From Pelagicoccus sp. (GTDB lineage: Bacteria > Verrucomicrobiota > Verrucomicrobiia > Opitutales > Opitutaceae): a stretch of DNA of 64,000 bases. Positions 16,241-24,424 of the stretch are shown here, piece after piece. The stretch covers positions 37,749-101,748 of the forward strand of contig JANQRJ010000003.1 in assembly GCA_028284635.1 (NCBI GenBank), given 5' to 3'. Under the pieces are notes generated by a model. It saw only the letters and a list, made by a program, of their open reading frames with translations. It ran no database searches and was not told the origin of the DNA. Each line of letters starts with the position of its first letter. Position 1 is the stretch's first letter. Made by a program: the position numbers and the translations under genes.

Positions 16241-17605
16241 ATGAAATGGGTAAATAGCAGGCCAGCAGCAATGACTCCCGTAGCCGCGTTCGTGAGAACG
16301 CGTTATAGATCCCGCGTTCTCACGAACGCGGCTACAGGATTGTTATGCCTCTCAGTTAGCCTCGCCCTTACAGCCTCCGAGCCTCCATCCGGACTCTTCA
16401 TGACTGCGGACGACAAGACTCGTATCCAAAACCTGGTTGCGAAGAAGGACAGTTCCTACGCCGAGCTCTACGCCGGTCTGCTCAGGCGGGCCGACGCTGC
16501 TCTAGGCAAAGAAGCTTCCCCCTTTCGTATGCAGGACGTCACGCAAATCGAGTTTGGCTGGTGCAAGAAGCCGTCTCCTCCCGACGACACGCTCAAGGAC
16601 CTCACCAGCAAGCTCGAGAAGCAAAGCGACTGGATTCGCACCCTCGCTCTGGCTTTTTCCCTGTCCGGAAAACCGCGATACGCCAAGCATGCCGAAAAGC
16701 TCCTGCTGGCTTGGGCTCGCGACAGCACGCTGCTCAATCTCTACGATCTGGATATAGACTTTCGCGGTGGCGGCTTCGCCGGCATGACGACGGACGGCTA
16801 TTGCGGCTCCCGTCCATGGAACATGGCCCTCGACGCGATGTGGCAGACCTACGGCCTTATCAACGTGAGCGACGCCTACATCCTGCTCCGCCAAGGCGGG
16901 CACGCCTTCGACCGAGTGGACGAAGCCGTCGTACGAGTTTGGATACGTGCCCTGGCCGAGGCCGTGAATTCCAGCTTTCACGCCTGGACGCGCTGGGCGG
17001 ACGCCCACAAAGGATCACGGGCCTATACCCGCTACCGGGCCGACAACCATCTAAGCTGGTGCCTCGCCGGTCTACTCGCCGCTGCTGCGGCCCTGGACGA
17101 CGAGGATCTGGCTGCCTACGTGCTCGAAGGCGAAGTTTGGGAAGACTCCAAGGCCGGTCGCTACGCGAACCCGTCCTCGATCCGAGCCGTCATCGACATC
17201 GCGATCGAAGCGGATGCGGAGGGAAAGAACGCCGGTCGGATCTACGAGGAGAAGATCCGCCGCGATCCACCAGTTGGATACGCCATGTTCCACCTTTGGC
17301 CGATGGCTTTGGTAGCCAGCATCGCGGAGAAGCATTATGGCGACGACGTCTGGAGTTTCAAAGGAGCGGACGGAGCAGGCCTGCGCGAAGCCTATCGCCG
17401 CTACGCTGCCTATGCCTTAGGCGAATGGGACTCGCCCAGGCCGGACCAGGAGGGTTCGCGAAGAGGCCGCAGCTGGATCTTTGAACTCGCGGCAAACGTC
17501 TGGCCCGAAGAGACGAAGATCCAAGAAGCCCTGGCTGCCGGCAAGCGCGGCAAGCACGTCGTGCAGTCCGGCGGCCCGCTAACCTTGCTGTACGGCAAAC
17601 CGTAG
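16241..17605 (+). CDS. Secreted alginate-lyase-like protein
   Basis: About 454 residues, with an alpha/alpha-toroid alginate lyase domain (PF05426 type). Visible are KLLLAWARDSTLLN near 145, the aromatic-rich DGYCGSRPWNMALDAMWQTYGL and RADNHLSWCLAGL near 265, the position of the catalytic Asn-His in this fold. It should cleave or debranch an anionic polysaccharide outside the inner membrane. The N-terminus is odd: a perfect palindromic repeat (16280-16335) is translated in frame as VAAFVRTRYRSRVLTNAAT and supplies the basic part of the signal peptide before GLLCLSVSLALTAS. ATG at 16241, five bases past panE, or ATG at 16271 could be the start. Confidence 0.65.
   Translation: MKWVNSRPAAMTPVAAFVRTRYRSRVLTNAATGLLCLSVSLALTASEPPSGLFMTADDKTRIQNLVAKKDSSYAELYAGLLRRADAALGKEASPFRMQDVTQIEFGWCKKPSPPDDTLKDLTSKLEKQSDWIRTLALAFSLSGKPRYAKHAEKLLLAWARDSTLLNLYDLDIDFRGGGFAGMTTDGYCGSRPWNMALDAMWQTYGLINVSDAYILLRQGGHAFDRVDEAVVRVWIRALAEAVNSSFHAWTRWADAHKGSRAYTRYRADNHLSWCLAGLLAAAAALDDEDLAAYVLEGEVWEDSKAGRYANPSSIRAVIDIAIEADAEGKNAGRIYEEKIRRDPPVGYAMFHLWPMALVASIAEKHYGDDVWSFKGADGAGLREAYRRYAAYALGEWDSPRPDQEGSRRGRSWIFELAANVWPEETKIQEALAAGKRGKHVVQSGGPLTLLYGKP
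16280..16335. repeat. Perfect 23-bp inverted repeat inside a coding region
   Basis: GTAGCCGCGTTCGTGAGAAC... (16280-16302) and its exact complement (16313-16335) are separated by 10 bases. It lies in frame within the signal-peptide region of the alginate-lyase-like gene. A degenerate relative (CGCGTTCCCGCGAAGGCGGC) lies near 34582. Confidence 0.85.
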
Positions 17606-17670
17606 CGCGGAGCTTTCGACAGTCGGGTCGTAGCTCGAAGAGCGAAGCCTGAAGCCCGTGGCCGCGGAGG
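17603..17670. repeat. Partial copy of the GTAGCGCGGAGC repeat
   Basis: GTAGCGCGGAGCTTTCGACA begins at the stop codon of the alginate-lyase-like gene and matches the left arm of the elements at 7597 and 55491, but no good right arm follows. It may be a decayed or half element. Confidence 0.55.
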
Positions 17671-17693
17671 CCCTGAGCTCGTCTCTTCTCAAA

Positions 17694-17789
17694 ACAATGA
17701 TTTTGCCCTCAATGATTTTGCTTTTCCCATTCTGGTAGGCGTCTGCAGGAGCTTTTTTGCAAAATCATTTTTCGGCAAAATCATTATTC
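17694..17789. repeat. AATGATTTTGC-family inverted repeat, copy 1
   Basis: Two AATGATTTTGC units (17696 and 17711) on the left face GCAAAATCATT units on the right (17759-17788). The loop contains TTTTCCCATTCTGG, which recurs in reverse in the copy at 24296. Together with the partial repeat at 17603 this accounts for most of the 377-base gap before purA. Confidence 0.75.
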
Positions 17790-17982
17790 GATTCGGCAAG
17801 AGCTTGAGATGGTTCGTTTGCTGGCTACCCGCGTTCCCAGAGTTACACAAGTCATTGAACTAAAAAATCTTAAACAAATTTTTTGGTAACCTTACAAAAA
17901 AGTTTGCACATAGCGTTCTTGTTCACCGGACTTCGATTACAGTACGCTATTATTATACTAGTGCGCTTGGCCAGGATCCACT

Positions 17983-19539
17983 CTACAGCGGTTTGTCGTA
18001 CCCGAGCAACTCCCGCGTTTCCGGCAGGTCGCGAATCACCTGCGATGGCATGGGCCCGACGCCGACGTAGCGCAGATTCGGCAACTCCTCAGGCCAGTCC
18101 TCACCATGGTAGGCGCAATCGAGCACGGAGCGGACCATGCCCGCGATATAGGCCTTGGCCTTGTCAGGCAGCTCGGCGAAGGAACGTGCTTGGGAGATGT
18201 CCTCCGTCCAGCCCGCGTATTCCTGGTAGACGGGCTTGAGCTGCTTGCGCACAGCCTCGCTGCGCGGCACGTGGTAGTAACGCTGGCCGTGCGTATCCTC
18301 GTAGGCGATACAGATCTTGAGATTGCCGCTCCAGTCTTCGCCTTGCGTCAGGGCGTCGATCTTGTTGATCATCAGATCGTCGAAGCCGCCGTAGCGAAGA
18401 GTGTCGCCTTTTTCCACCGCATCGTACCAGCCGACCATGCGCTGGCGGCCAGTGGATACGCCGAACTCGAGCTTGCGCAGGCGATTGAAAAGCGGGTGGT
18501 CCTGTTCGCCTTCGGTGATGAATACGTGGGTGCCGACTTTGGTGTCGTAGGCCTTAGCCACGCCGAAGACGTGCAGGGGCTGCACGGGTTGGCAAGCGGA
18601 GCTGAAGAATTCCGGGGCGTAGGTGTGGGAGGCCGATACGTTGGGCGAGAAGCCTTGGCGCTTGTCGAGCCAGTAGGCTTGGCCGTATTCGCCGATCACA
18701 TACCGATCTGCCTGCTGGGCCGTCTTGACCAGTTCGCGCACGTCCGCGATGCGGTCGGCAAGGCACTGGCCGGCTTCCCAGTAGATGTCGACCAGCTTTT
18801 CGGTATTCAGGGTGAAGGGCTCCGGGCCTTTGAAGACGCGGAAGTCGAATTCCGACTCGGGGAACAAGCCCTCTTTGATGGCCTCCTCGTTCGCTCGCAG
18901 TTCTGCCTGGCTGAGCGTTTCGAAGAATTCGTCCCAGGCTTCCGGCGTGACTTGGCAGACGTGCTGGACGACGCGGCAAGCTCGGTCCGCCTTTTGCTGA
19001 AGCTTGGCGGCAAAGGCTTCCTTGCTCGCCTGAAAGTCGGAGTAGAAGAGCTGGAACTGTCCGACCTCGTCCAGGTAGGCAGGCGTGATGCCCCGGCCTG
19101 TGCTGCCGCGCGGCTCCTCGTCGATGACGTTGACCCGGTACCACTCCCAGGCCAGATCGAGCAAGCGGTGGGTGAGGTCGGAAATCATGGTTCGCTCGTC
19201 GATGGCCAGCCGCTCGGTCACCCGGTAACCCTTGTGATCCACTGGGATCAGTTCCCAGAGAAACTTGCGAGGATCAGCGACGACACCCGCGCCGGTGGCC
19301 AGGATCTCGACGGAAGGATCCACCACGCCCGCAGGCAGGAGGTTGAGTTTGAGGCCGCCGGCGGTGTGACCGGAGTTGGCGCCGCCGTTCACCTTGAGAA
19401 CGACCTGTACCGGACTGGCGTGACCGGTGCGTTCGCGTAGCTCCTGGATGACTTCGGAGATAAGGCGTCCCTTGCCTTCGTCTCCCATGCTGATGCCGCA
19501 GTCGGCTATGAATTTGCTCTTGTATTCGGTGAGGGCCAT
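17983..19539 (-). CDS. purA: Adenylosuccinate synthetase, long form
   Basis: Starting at the ATG at 19539, the protein is 518 residues, versus about 430 for the usual enzyme. It makes adenylosuccinate from IMP, aspartate and GTP. The phosphate loop GDEGKG (19-24) with the catalytic Asp is intact, as are [12 protein letters not shown] and [16 protein letters not shown] (the usual TTGKGIGPAY). The Asp excludes PurZ, which lacks it. The extra 90 residues seem spread through the middle and C-terminal half (for example [20 protein letters not shown]). Upstream in-frame sequence to 19623 is not conserved and is excluded. Confidence 0.85.
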   Translation of the reverse strand: MALTEYKSKFIADCGISMGDEGKGRLISEVIQELRERTGHASPVQVVLKVNGGANSGHTAGGLKLNLLPAGVVDPSVEILATGAGVVADPRKFLWELIPVDHKGYRVTERLAIDERTMISDLTHRLLDLAWEWYRVNVIDEEPRGSTGRGITPAYLDEVGQFQLFYSDFQASKEAFAAKLQQKADRACRVVQHVCQVTPEAWDEFFETLSQAELRANEEAIKEGLFPESEFDFRVFKGPEPFTLNTEKLVDIYWEAGQCLADRIADVRELVKTAQQADRYVIGEYGQAYWLDKRQGFSPNVSASHTYAPEFFSSACQPVQPLHVFGVAKAYDTKVGTHVFITEGEQDHPLFNRLRKLEFGVSTGRQRMVGWYDAVEKGDTLRYGGFDDLMINKIDALTQGEDWSGNLKICIAYEDTHGQRYYHVPRSEAVRKQLKPVYQEYAGWTEDISQARSFAELPDKAKAYIAGMVRSVLDCAYHGEDWPEELPNLRYVGVGPMPSQVIRDLPETRELLGYDKPL

Positions 19540-19632
19540 TTTTCGTTCGCTGGTGGGAGGTTTATTCCCAAAGCCGCGAGAAAATGGACAGCTTCGCGCG
19601 TGAGATCGAGCCTTTAACTGCAAATCTCCTCC

Positions 19633-19674
19633 CTGCGCGCTAAAAACTTCAACGTTGAAGTTTTAATTGCGCAG
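19633..19674. repeat. Inverted repeat upstream of purA
   Basis: CTGCGCGCTAAAAACTTCAA and TTGAAGTTTTAATTGCGCAG meet at AACGTT. It could be an operator or another intergenic hairpin. It lies about 95 bases before the purA start. Confidence 0.55.
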
Positions 19675-19838
19675 TGAGGGGACGATCAGGCCATCTTTTT
19701 GCAAGGACTGTCACGAAACTTCCGGGATGAGATCCGACGGAGAACACTCTCGACAGGAAGCATGTCGGGTTTCGATTCAAGCTAGCCAACTGCAGTCGTC
19801 AGCTTTGATCCGCGTTTTCAGAGCTTCGAAATCGGTCA

Positions 19839-19886
19839 GGCAAAAGATCTTCTTCGCGTGCGAAGAAGGGCGTCTAATCTTTTGCC
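19839..19886. repeat. Compound hairpin between purA and the AT-rich island
   Basis: GGCAAAAGAT (19839) and ATCTTTTGCC (ending 19886) are exact complements and enclose CTTCTTCGC-GT-GCGAAGAAG, itself a perfect 9-bp hairpin. It lies near where base composition changes from GC-rich to AT-rich. Nothing gene-like is seen in 19540-20121. Confidence 0.65.
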
Positions 19887-20121
19887 GCAAACCAGTTCTC
19901 CTTCAGTTTTGACTCGTCTTTTACCTAAGTGAAATCAAGGTCCTTTTGAATGGTTTATCTAGGTTTCGAAAACACGAAAGCCGCATCCTCCTAAGAGTCT
20001 ATCGACTGACTTCCCAGATAAACCCTCCGAATCACTGTCGAACTGGCAGATTTATAGGATCTATTCCCTCCACCGATAAGCTCGAATATGAAAGTTTAAT
20101 ACTACTGATCGCAAAGAATTT

Positions 20122-21189
20122 ATGAAAGTTAAAACGATTCTAACTCTAATTGCAGCCGCTTTCGCTAGCATAGGAAGCGCTCAAACAAATACTTTTCCAT
20201 CGAGTGGAAATGTTGGTATTGGCACAATTTCTCCTAATGCAACATTTGAGGTTCTGGGGAATGGGTCTGCTGGAACACCAGCAGCTATTGTTAACAACAC
20301 GTGGTCTGCGTATTCAAACGAAGCAGAGGACAATCGACCTTTTCTTATTCGACGAAGCACGAGCAATAACGAACAGCTCGCTGCTTATGTCCAAGACCAA
20401 GGGTTATTCTTCAACTACAAGAATGACGAAACAAATTCCTCAATTCATTTTAGGTTACGAAATTTGGATATAGAGGGGAGCGATGGATCGTTTGCATCGG
20501 ATCGCACCGTACTTAGGCTACATAGCGGCCAATACGGGAGTTCTGCAACGATCGATGGATTTTTGGGAGTCGGAACCTCAACCCCCGCTGTTCCTCTTGA
20601 TGTGTTTGGTGAGGTGAATTTAACGGCGGGTGCTCAGAACAGAATAAAGCTAGCTAATAGTAAATCAGATACTACAAACGCCAATAGCCCAAAGCTTAGC
20701 TTCTTCGCTCAATCAAGTGGATCGTCGATCACGGGGCCATCGATTCAGAAGATAAATACTGGGACCTATGGTCGTGGAGATTTAGTTATTTTTCAGCACA
20801 ACTTAGCTGATTATACCTCAGAGCAAGAGGTAATGAGAATTCATTATAGCGGAAATGTTGGAATTGGTACTTCTAATCCAACTCATAAATTATCAGTTAG
20901 TGGAACGATTCGATCAAAGGAAGTCATCGTCGAAACGGGCTGGTCGGATTTCGTCTTCGAGGATGGATACGACCTGAGATCTCTCAATGAGGTTGAGGAT
21001 CACATTGATGAGCATGGACACCTTCCTGATGTACCATCTGCAAAAATAGTAGAGTCTGAAGGTCTGTCTGTTGGTGAAGCTCAAAAGATCATGATGCAGA
21101 AAATTGAAGAGCTTACTTTGTACATGATTGAGAAGGACAAGCAAATTGAGGAGCTTCAAAAAGAAGTCGAAAAACTAAAATCAAACTAG
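20122..21189 (+). CDS. VGIGT-repeat surface protein with C-terminal coiled coil
   Basis: A 355-residue secreted protein (signal peptide MKVKTILTLIAAAFASIGSA). It has three NVGIGT..P...L.V.G-type units (near 29, 150 and 250), a pattern of phage-tail-fibre-like and surface proteins common in Bacteroidetes. The C-terminal 85 residues hold the WSDFVFEDGYDL...HGHLPDVPSA...GLSVGEAQKIMMQKIEELTLYMIEKDKQIEEL segment, ending in a coiled coil that should trimerise. The gene is AT-rich (many AAA, TTA, ATA codons) unlike its neighbours, which suggests transfer. Its 3' cassette is almost identical to that of the gene at 21768. Adhesion or surface display is inference. Confidence 0.7.
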   Translation: MKVKTILTLIAAAFASIGSAQTNTFPSSGNVGIGTISPNATFEVLGNGSAGTPAAIVNNTWSAYSNEAEDNRPFLIRRSTSNNEQLAAYVQDQGLFFNYKNDETNSSIHFRLRNLDIEGSDGSFASDRTVLRLHSGQYGSSATIDGFLGVGTSTPAVPLDVFGEVNLTAGAQNRIKLANSKSDTTNANSPKLSFFAQSSGSSITGPSIQKINTGTYGRGDLVIFQHNLADYTSEQEVMRIHYSGNVGIGTSNPTHKLSVSGTIRSKEVIVETGWSDFVFEDGYDLRSLNEVEDHIDEHGHLPDVPSAKIVESEGLSVGEAQKIMMQKIEELTLYMIEKDKQIEELQKEVEKLKSN

Positions 21190-21247
21190 TGCCAACCAGT
21201 GCATTGAGGCAACGGCTTACAGCCGCCGTCCCACGCGGACGTTGAAC
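21187..21247 (+). other. Possible attC-like recombination site
   Basis: Right after the stop of the first surface-protein gene comes TGCCAACC, a GC-rich imperfect palindrome (ACGGCTTACAGCCGCCGT) and GTTGAAC (21241-21247), which fits the integron core GTTRRRY. The opposite core should read RYYYAAC; the candidate TGCCAAC matches only partly. Stem pairing between the halves is weak. A similar TGCCAAACC follows the gene ending at 22679. No integrase gene is in the window. This is a weak call. Confidence 0.25.
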
Positions 21248-21253
21248 AAAAAG

Positions 21254-21688
21254 ATGAAAAAACTTATCATAATTTTTTCCATCCTAATCGGGACGATTGC
21301 GTTCTCTAGTACTCCTGACGACCTAGTCGAAGATTTATTTAAAGGACTGAAGTCCGATGACATTGAAAAGGCTGCTGAGGACTTTCTTTCGGCGAACTCC
21401 AAATCCGTTCACAATGATGCAGTCAGGCTTCAATTCGAAAAGCACTTTGGTGATTTGATAGATGTAGCTGGTGATTTTCAAAGCTACGAGCTTCTCAAGA
21501 AGAAAAGAATCGGGAAAACCGTAGAAGGGCGGGTCTATTTGCTGAACCACAAGAAGAAACCTGTTCAAATGACGATCGTTTTCTATAGAAATGGAGGAAC
21601 CTGGGCAGTAAAGCATATGCATTTAGATCTGGATTTTTCCGAACATGTTTCTGAAGAGTTGAGGAAGGAAAGTATATTAAGTCGATAG
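21254..21688 (+). CDS. Small secreted protein of unknown function
   Basis: A 144-residue protein with a signal peptide (MKKLIIIFSILIGTIAFSS). The mature part (LVEDLFKGLKSDDIEKAAEDFLS..., then GRVYLLNHKKKPVQMTIVFYRNGGTWAVKHMHLDLDF) reads like a small NTF2-like or DUF4019-like cone fold: helices followed by strands with a late Trp. No family can be named with confidence. The ATG at 21254 is preferred to a TTG at 21242. It is AT-rich and sits between the two paralogous surface-protein genes, with a possible attC-like site directly upstream. Confidence 0.55.
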   Translation: MKKLIIIFSILIGTIAFSSTPDDLVEDLFKGLKSDDIEKAAEDFLSANSKSVHNDAVRLQFEKHFGDLIDVAGDFQSYELLKKKRIGKTVEGRVYLLNHKKKPVQMTIVFYRNGGTWAVKHMHLDLDFSEHVSEELRKESILSR

Positions 21689-21767
21689 TTACAAAGGTAG
21701 TTAAGACAGCTCCGACCGGTTTCGCCGATGCTCATGCTTTGATCTGCGGAGTTAGTAAAATAAATTT

Positions 21768-22679
21768 ATGAAAATGAATAAAAAAATAACTGGAGTAATC
21801 GCAATAAATATTCTAATTTCAGTATCCGCTGCACCGCTTGAAGATTACAATCCCGATATTACTGGGCAGTTGACTGTTAACAAAAACTATCGTCCTATCC
21901 TGATGAAGTACAACGGCGGCAGTGGAATCTACGGCAGTGAGATAGGATTTAATGCAAAACTGGACACGCAGGTCGTTCCCAACCAGTTCATCAAACTTGG
22001 AGGAACCTCTCAGCATGGAGGGGCTAGCATAGTCGTTGATCATTCAGGAAATATGCTTTTTAAAATGTACGACGCTGATACCAACGATGAAGTATCCATC
22101 GACTATGCTCCTCAGATCCGCTTCAGAAATAATGGTAAGGTTGGCATTGGAGGAGTGAATCCCACTACTAAGCTAGAAGTTAAGCAAAGCGGTGATAGTG
22201 TTGATGAAGGCCTGAGAGTAGTTGCATCTGGTTCTTCCAGCACAGGTAACTTGTTCATGCAGGATAATCTATTCAAAATCCAGCGTGGAGGTCAGTCCAA
22301 CCAACTAGTTTTGGACAATTCAGGAAATGTTGGGATCGGCACAACTTCTCTGAGTCATAAGTTATCGGTAAACGGAACGATTCGATCAAAAGAAGTCATC
22401 GTCGAAACGGGTTGGTCGGATTTCGTCTTCGAGGATGGATACGACCTGAGATCTCTCGATGAGGTTGAGGATCACATTGAAGAACACGGCCACCTCCCTG
22501 ATGTTCCTTCAGCGTCGGTCGTCGAATCGGAAGGCCTCTCGGTTGGCGAGGTTCAGAAGATCATGATGCAGAAGATTGAAGAGCTGACTTTATATGTTAT
22601 CGATCTCGACAAAGAAGTTCGGGATCTGAAAGCGGAAAACAGTGCCCTAAAGGAAATGATAGGTCGACCGAACCTTTGA
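21768..22679 (+). CDS. VGIGT-repeat surface protein, second paralogue
   Basis: A 303-residue protein with a short signal peptide (MKMNKKITGVIAINILISVSA). KVGIGGVNPTTKLEVKQSG (near 125) and NVGIGTTSLSHKLSVNG (near 188) are two VGIG units. The C-terminal segment WSDFVFEDGYDLRSLDEVEDHIEEHGHLPDVPSA and the following coiled coil nearly repeat those of the gene at 20122, and the DNA there differs at only a few bases over more than 120 (20908-21035 versus 22378-22505). The N-terminal regions are unrelated. This is the pattern of a shared 3' cassette joined to different heads. AT-rich, likely acquired. Confidence 0.7.
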   Translation: MKMNKKITGVIAINILISVSAAPLEDYNPDITGQLTVNKNYRPILMKYNGGSGIYGSEIGFNAKLDTQVVPNQFIKLGGTSQHGGASIVVDHSGNMLFKMYDADTNDEVSIDYAPQIRFRNNGKVGIGGVNPTTKLEVKQSGDSVDEGLRVVASGSSSTGNLFMQDNLFKIQRGGQSNQLVLDNSGNVGIGTTSLSHKLSVNGTIRSKEVIVETGWSDFVFEDGYDLRSLDEVEDHIEEHGHLPDVPSASVVESEGLSVGEVQKIMMQKIEELTLYVIDLDKEVRDLKAENSALKEMIGRPNL

Positions 22680-22747
22680 TAGGGGGTGCCAAACCATATC
22701 AATGGTTTCAAAAGTTAAGACAGAAGACTTAGCCCAAACGTTTTATA

Positions 22748-22820
22748 AACCGCAGAGTTCGCAGAGGACGCGGAGATCGAATGAAGTCCTGCTCTGTGTT
22801 CTCAGCGAACTCTGCGGTTA
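22748..22820. repeat. CGCAGAG-type inverted repeat
   Basis: AACCGCAGAGTTCGC (22748-22762) is exactly complementary to GCGAACTCTGCGGTT (near 22805-22819); the inner sequence carries further CAGAG/CTCTG units. Such CGCAGAG strings are frequent between genes of several environmental phyla. It follows the end of the AT-rich island. Confidence 0.65.
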
Positions 22821-22897
22821 AGGAAATTATCTTCGTTCAGCAACTCACGTGAAGTTGGGTTTCTATTGTGCGATTGCTACTGCTTTAGCTGCTTTTC

Positions 22898-22972
22898 GAA
22901 ATAATGATTTTGCTTCTCCTGCCCATAGTTGAATGAGCTTCTTGCGAAATCATTTTGGGCAAAATCATTATT
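22898..22972. repeat. AATGATTTTGC-family inverted repeat, copy 2
   Basis: AATAATGATTTTGC (22900-22913) faces GCGAAATCATTTTGGGC and GCAAAATCATTATT (22944-22972). Same arms as at 17694 and 24296, with a different loop. Confidence 0.75.
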
Positions 22973-23054
22973 CCGAATTCCATTGGGATCGATTTTCGGA
23001 TCGCCGTGCTAGAGGGTTTTTCTCGGCTTCTGCGGCGTGGCGCGAGCGCCAGCC

Positions 23055-24089
23055 CTACGCGGATGTCGCGCGGCCTTTCAGCCAGGCCTGCGTCTTGTCG
23101 GCGAGGAACTGGATCCAGGCGGGATGCTCGTTCATGCAGGGGACAGCGGTGAAATGTTCGCCTCCGGCTTCTTCGAAGATCTCCTTTCCTTCCTCGGCGA
23201 TCTCCTCGAGGGTTTCGAGGCAGTCGGAAACGAAGGCGGGCATCATGACGACGAGGCGTTTTTTGCCCTGCTTGGCGAGTTTGGCGATGGTCTGGTCCGT
23301 ATAGGGCTGGAGCCAGGGTTCCCTGCCTAGTCTGGACTGGAAGGAGACGGAGTGCTTGTCGTCGGCGATGCCTGCTCGTTTGACGAAGGCTCTGGTCGTG
23401 GCGAGGGTTTGGGCTCGATAGCAAGTGCTGTGGACCGGGCTGCAAACGCTGCAGCAGTCGGGCACGATGGTGCAGTGGGCTTTCGAGGAGTCGGCCTTGC
23501 GGAGGTGTCGCTCGGGGATTCCGTGGTAGGAGAAGAGCAGGTGATCGTAGTCGTCTTTCAGATACGGCTCGGCGCTTTGATAGAGGGCCTCGATATAGGC
23601 TGGGTCGTCGTAGAAGGGCTGTAGGGTGGCAACTTCGAGGTCGGGGCACTGGGCGGCGACTTCCTCCATGACTTTGACCACTACGGTTTCGAAACTCGAC
23701 ATGGCGTAGTGGGGGTAGAGGGGGACGAGAAACAGTCGCTTCGTATTGGCTGCCTTGATACGGGAAATCGCGTCGGGAATAGATGGCTTGCCGTAGCGCA
23801 TGGCCAACTCGACGGTGGGTTCGACTTTCGCTTGCAGGAGCTTTTGCAGGTTCTTGCTGGTGATGATGAGCGGGGACCCTTCCGGCTGCCAGATGCTGCT
23901 GTAGGCTTCGGCGGACTGCTTTGGACGGAAGGGGAGTATGAAGCAGTTCAATACGAATTGCTGGATCGGCTTGGCGGTGTCTAGCACTCGATCGTCGGAG
24001 AGGAACTCCCTCAAGTAGCGTCTTACGTCCTTGACGGAGGTCGAGTCGGGGGACCCGAGATTCACCAATAGCACTGCGTTGTCGCTCAT
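23055..24089 (-). CDS. hemH: Ferrochelatase HemH
   Basis: A 344-residue enzyme inserting ferrous iron into protoporphyrin IX, the last step of protohaem synthesis. It begins VLLVNLGSPDST, typical for the family; the catalytic His is His189 in LFSYHGIPERH, and the acidic DCLETLEEIAEEG segment near 290-302 lines the metal path. A cluster of four Cys (CCSVCSPVHSTC near 212-223) may bind an iron-sulfur cluster or metal, as in some bacterial ferrochelatases; that is inference. Length is normal. It stands alone, flanked by inverted repeats on both sides. Confidence 0.94.
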   Translation of the reverse strand: MSDNAVLLVNLGSPDSTSVKDVRRYLREFLSDDRVLDTAKPIQQFVLNCFILPFRPKQSAEAYSSIWQPEGSPLIITSKNLQKLLQAKVEPTVELAMRYGKPSIPDAISRIKAANTKRLFLVPLYPHYAMSSFETVVVKVMEEVAAQCPDLEVATLQPFYDDPAYIEALYQSAEPYLKDDYDHLLFSYHGIPERHLRKADSSKAHCTIVPDCCSVCSPVHSTCYRAQTLATTRAFVKRAGIADDKHSVSFQSRLGREPWLQPYTDQTIAKLAKQGKKRLVVMMPAFVSDCLETLEEIAEEGKEIFEEAGGEHFTAVPCMNEHPAWIQFLADKTQAWLKGRATSA

Positions 24090-24160
24090 GAGGCAGGGTT
24101 ATAGACAGCAGTCCCGGCGCGGCGTCAACAAAATGACCGAAGTGGGTTCGAAGAAGGGTG

Positions 24161-24231
24161 TGGGAACGCGGGCGGCTCGCCCGCAGTCGGCTTGATCCTG
24201 CATTGCTGCGGGCGAGCCGCCCGCGTTCCCA
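24161..24231. repeat. Perfect inverted repeat, GGGAACGCGGGCGGC family, copy 1
   Basis: The 25-bp arm 24161-24185 (TGGGAACGCGGGCGGC...) has its exact complement at 24207-24231. The loop (CTTGATCCTGCATTGC) is nearly the same as in the copy at 40904, so the whole unit is conserved. A half copy lies at 53866. Confidence 0.85.
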
Positions 24232-24295
24232 GGAGAGGCTACAGTTTTAGTCGTACCCTTCTGGATCAGTCGATTGCGTACCCTTGTTTCTCAAG

Positions 24296-24375
24296 AGAAT
24301 GATTTTGCAAACAAGGCTGCTTGGAACCGGCTGGGAGAATGGGAAAAGCAAAATCATTAGTGGCAGAATCATTAT
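24296..24375. repeat. AATGATTTTGC-family inverted repeat, copy 3
   Basis: AATGATTTTGC (24298-24308) faces GCAAAATCATTAG and GCAGAATCATTAT (24348-24375). The loop carries GAGAATGGGAAAA, the reverse of part of the copy-1 loop, so this copy lies in the opposite orientation. With the repeat at 24161 it accounts for the 335-base gap after hemH. Confidence 0.7.
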
Positions 24376-24424
24376 CCTGCATGGTCGGGGATCCCTTGGT
24401 AGGAGAAGAGCAGGTGATCTACCT

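Noticed and set aside
18106..19440. 444-codon plus-strand open frame
   Set aside because: It is antisense to purA, whose motifs are clear; the frame has no recognisable domain.
19667..19912. 81-codon plus-strand frame upstream of the AT-rich island
   Set aside because: Contains the perfect compound hairpin at 19839-19886 and has no family likeness.
20122..22679. Prophage remnant
   Set aside because: The genes resemble tail fibres only by VGIGT repeats; they have signal peptides and no capsid, terminase or integrase genes lie nearby.
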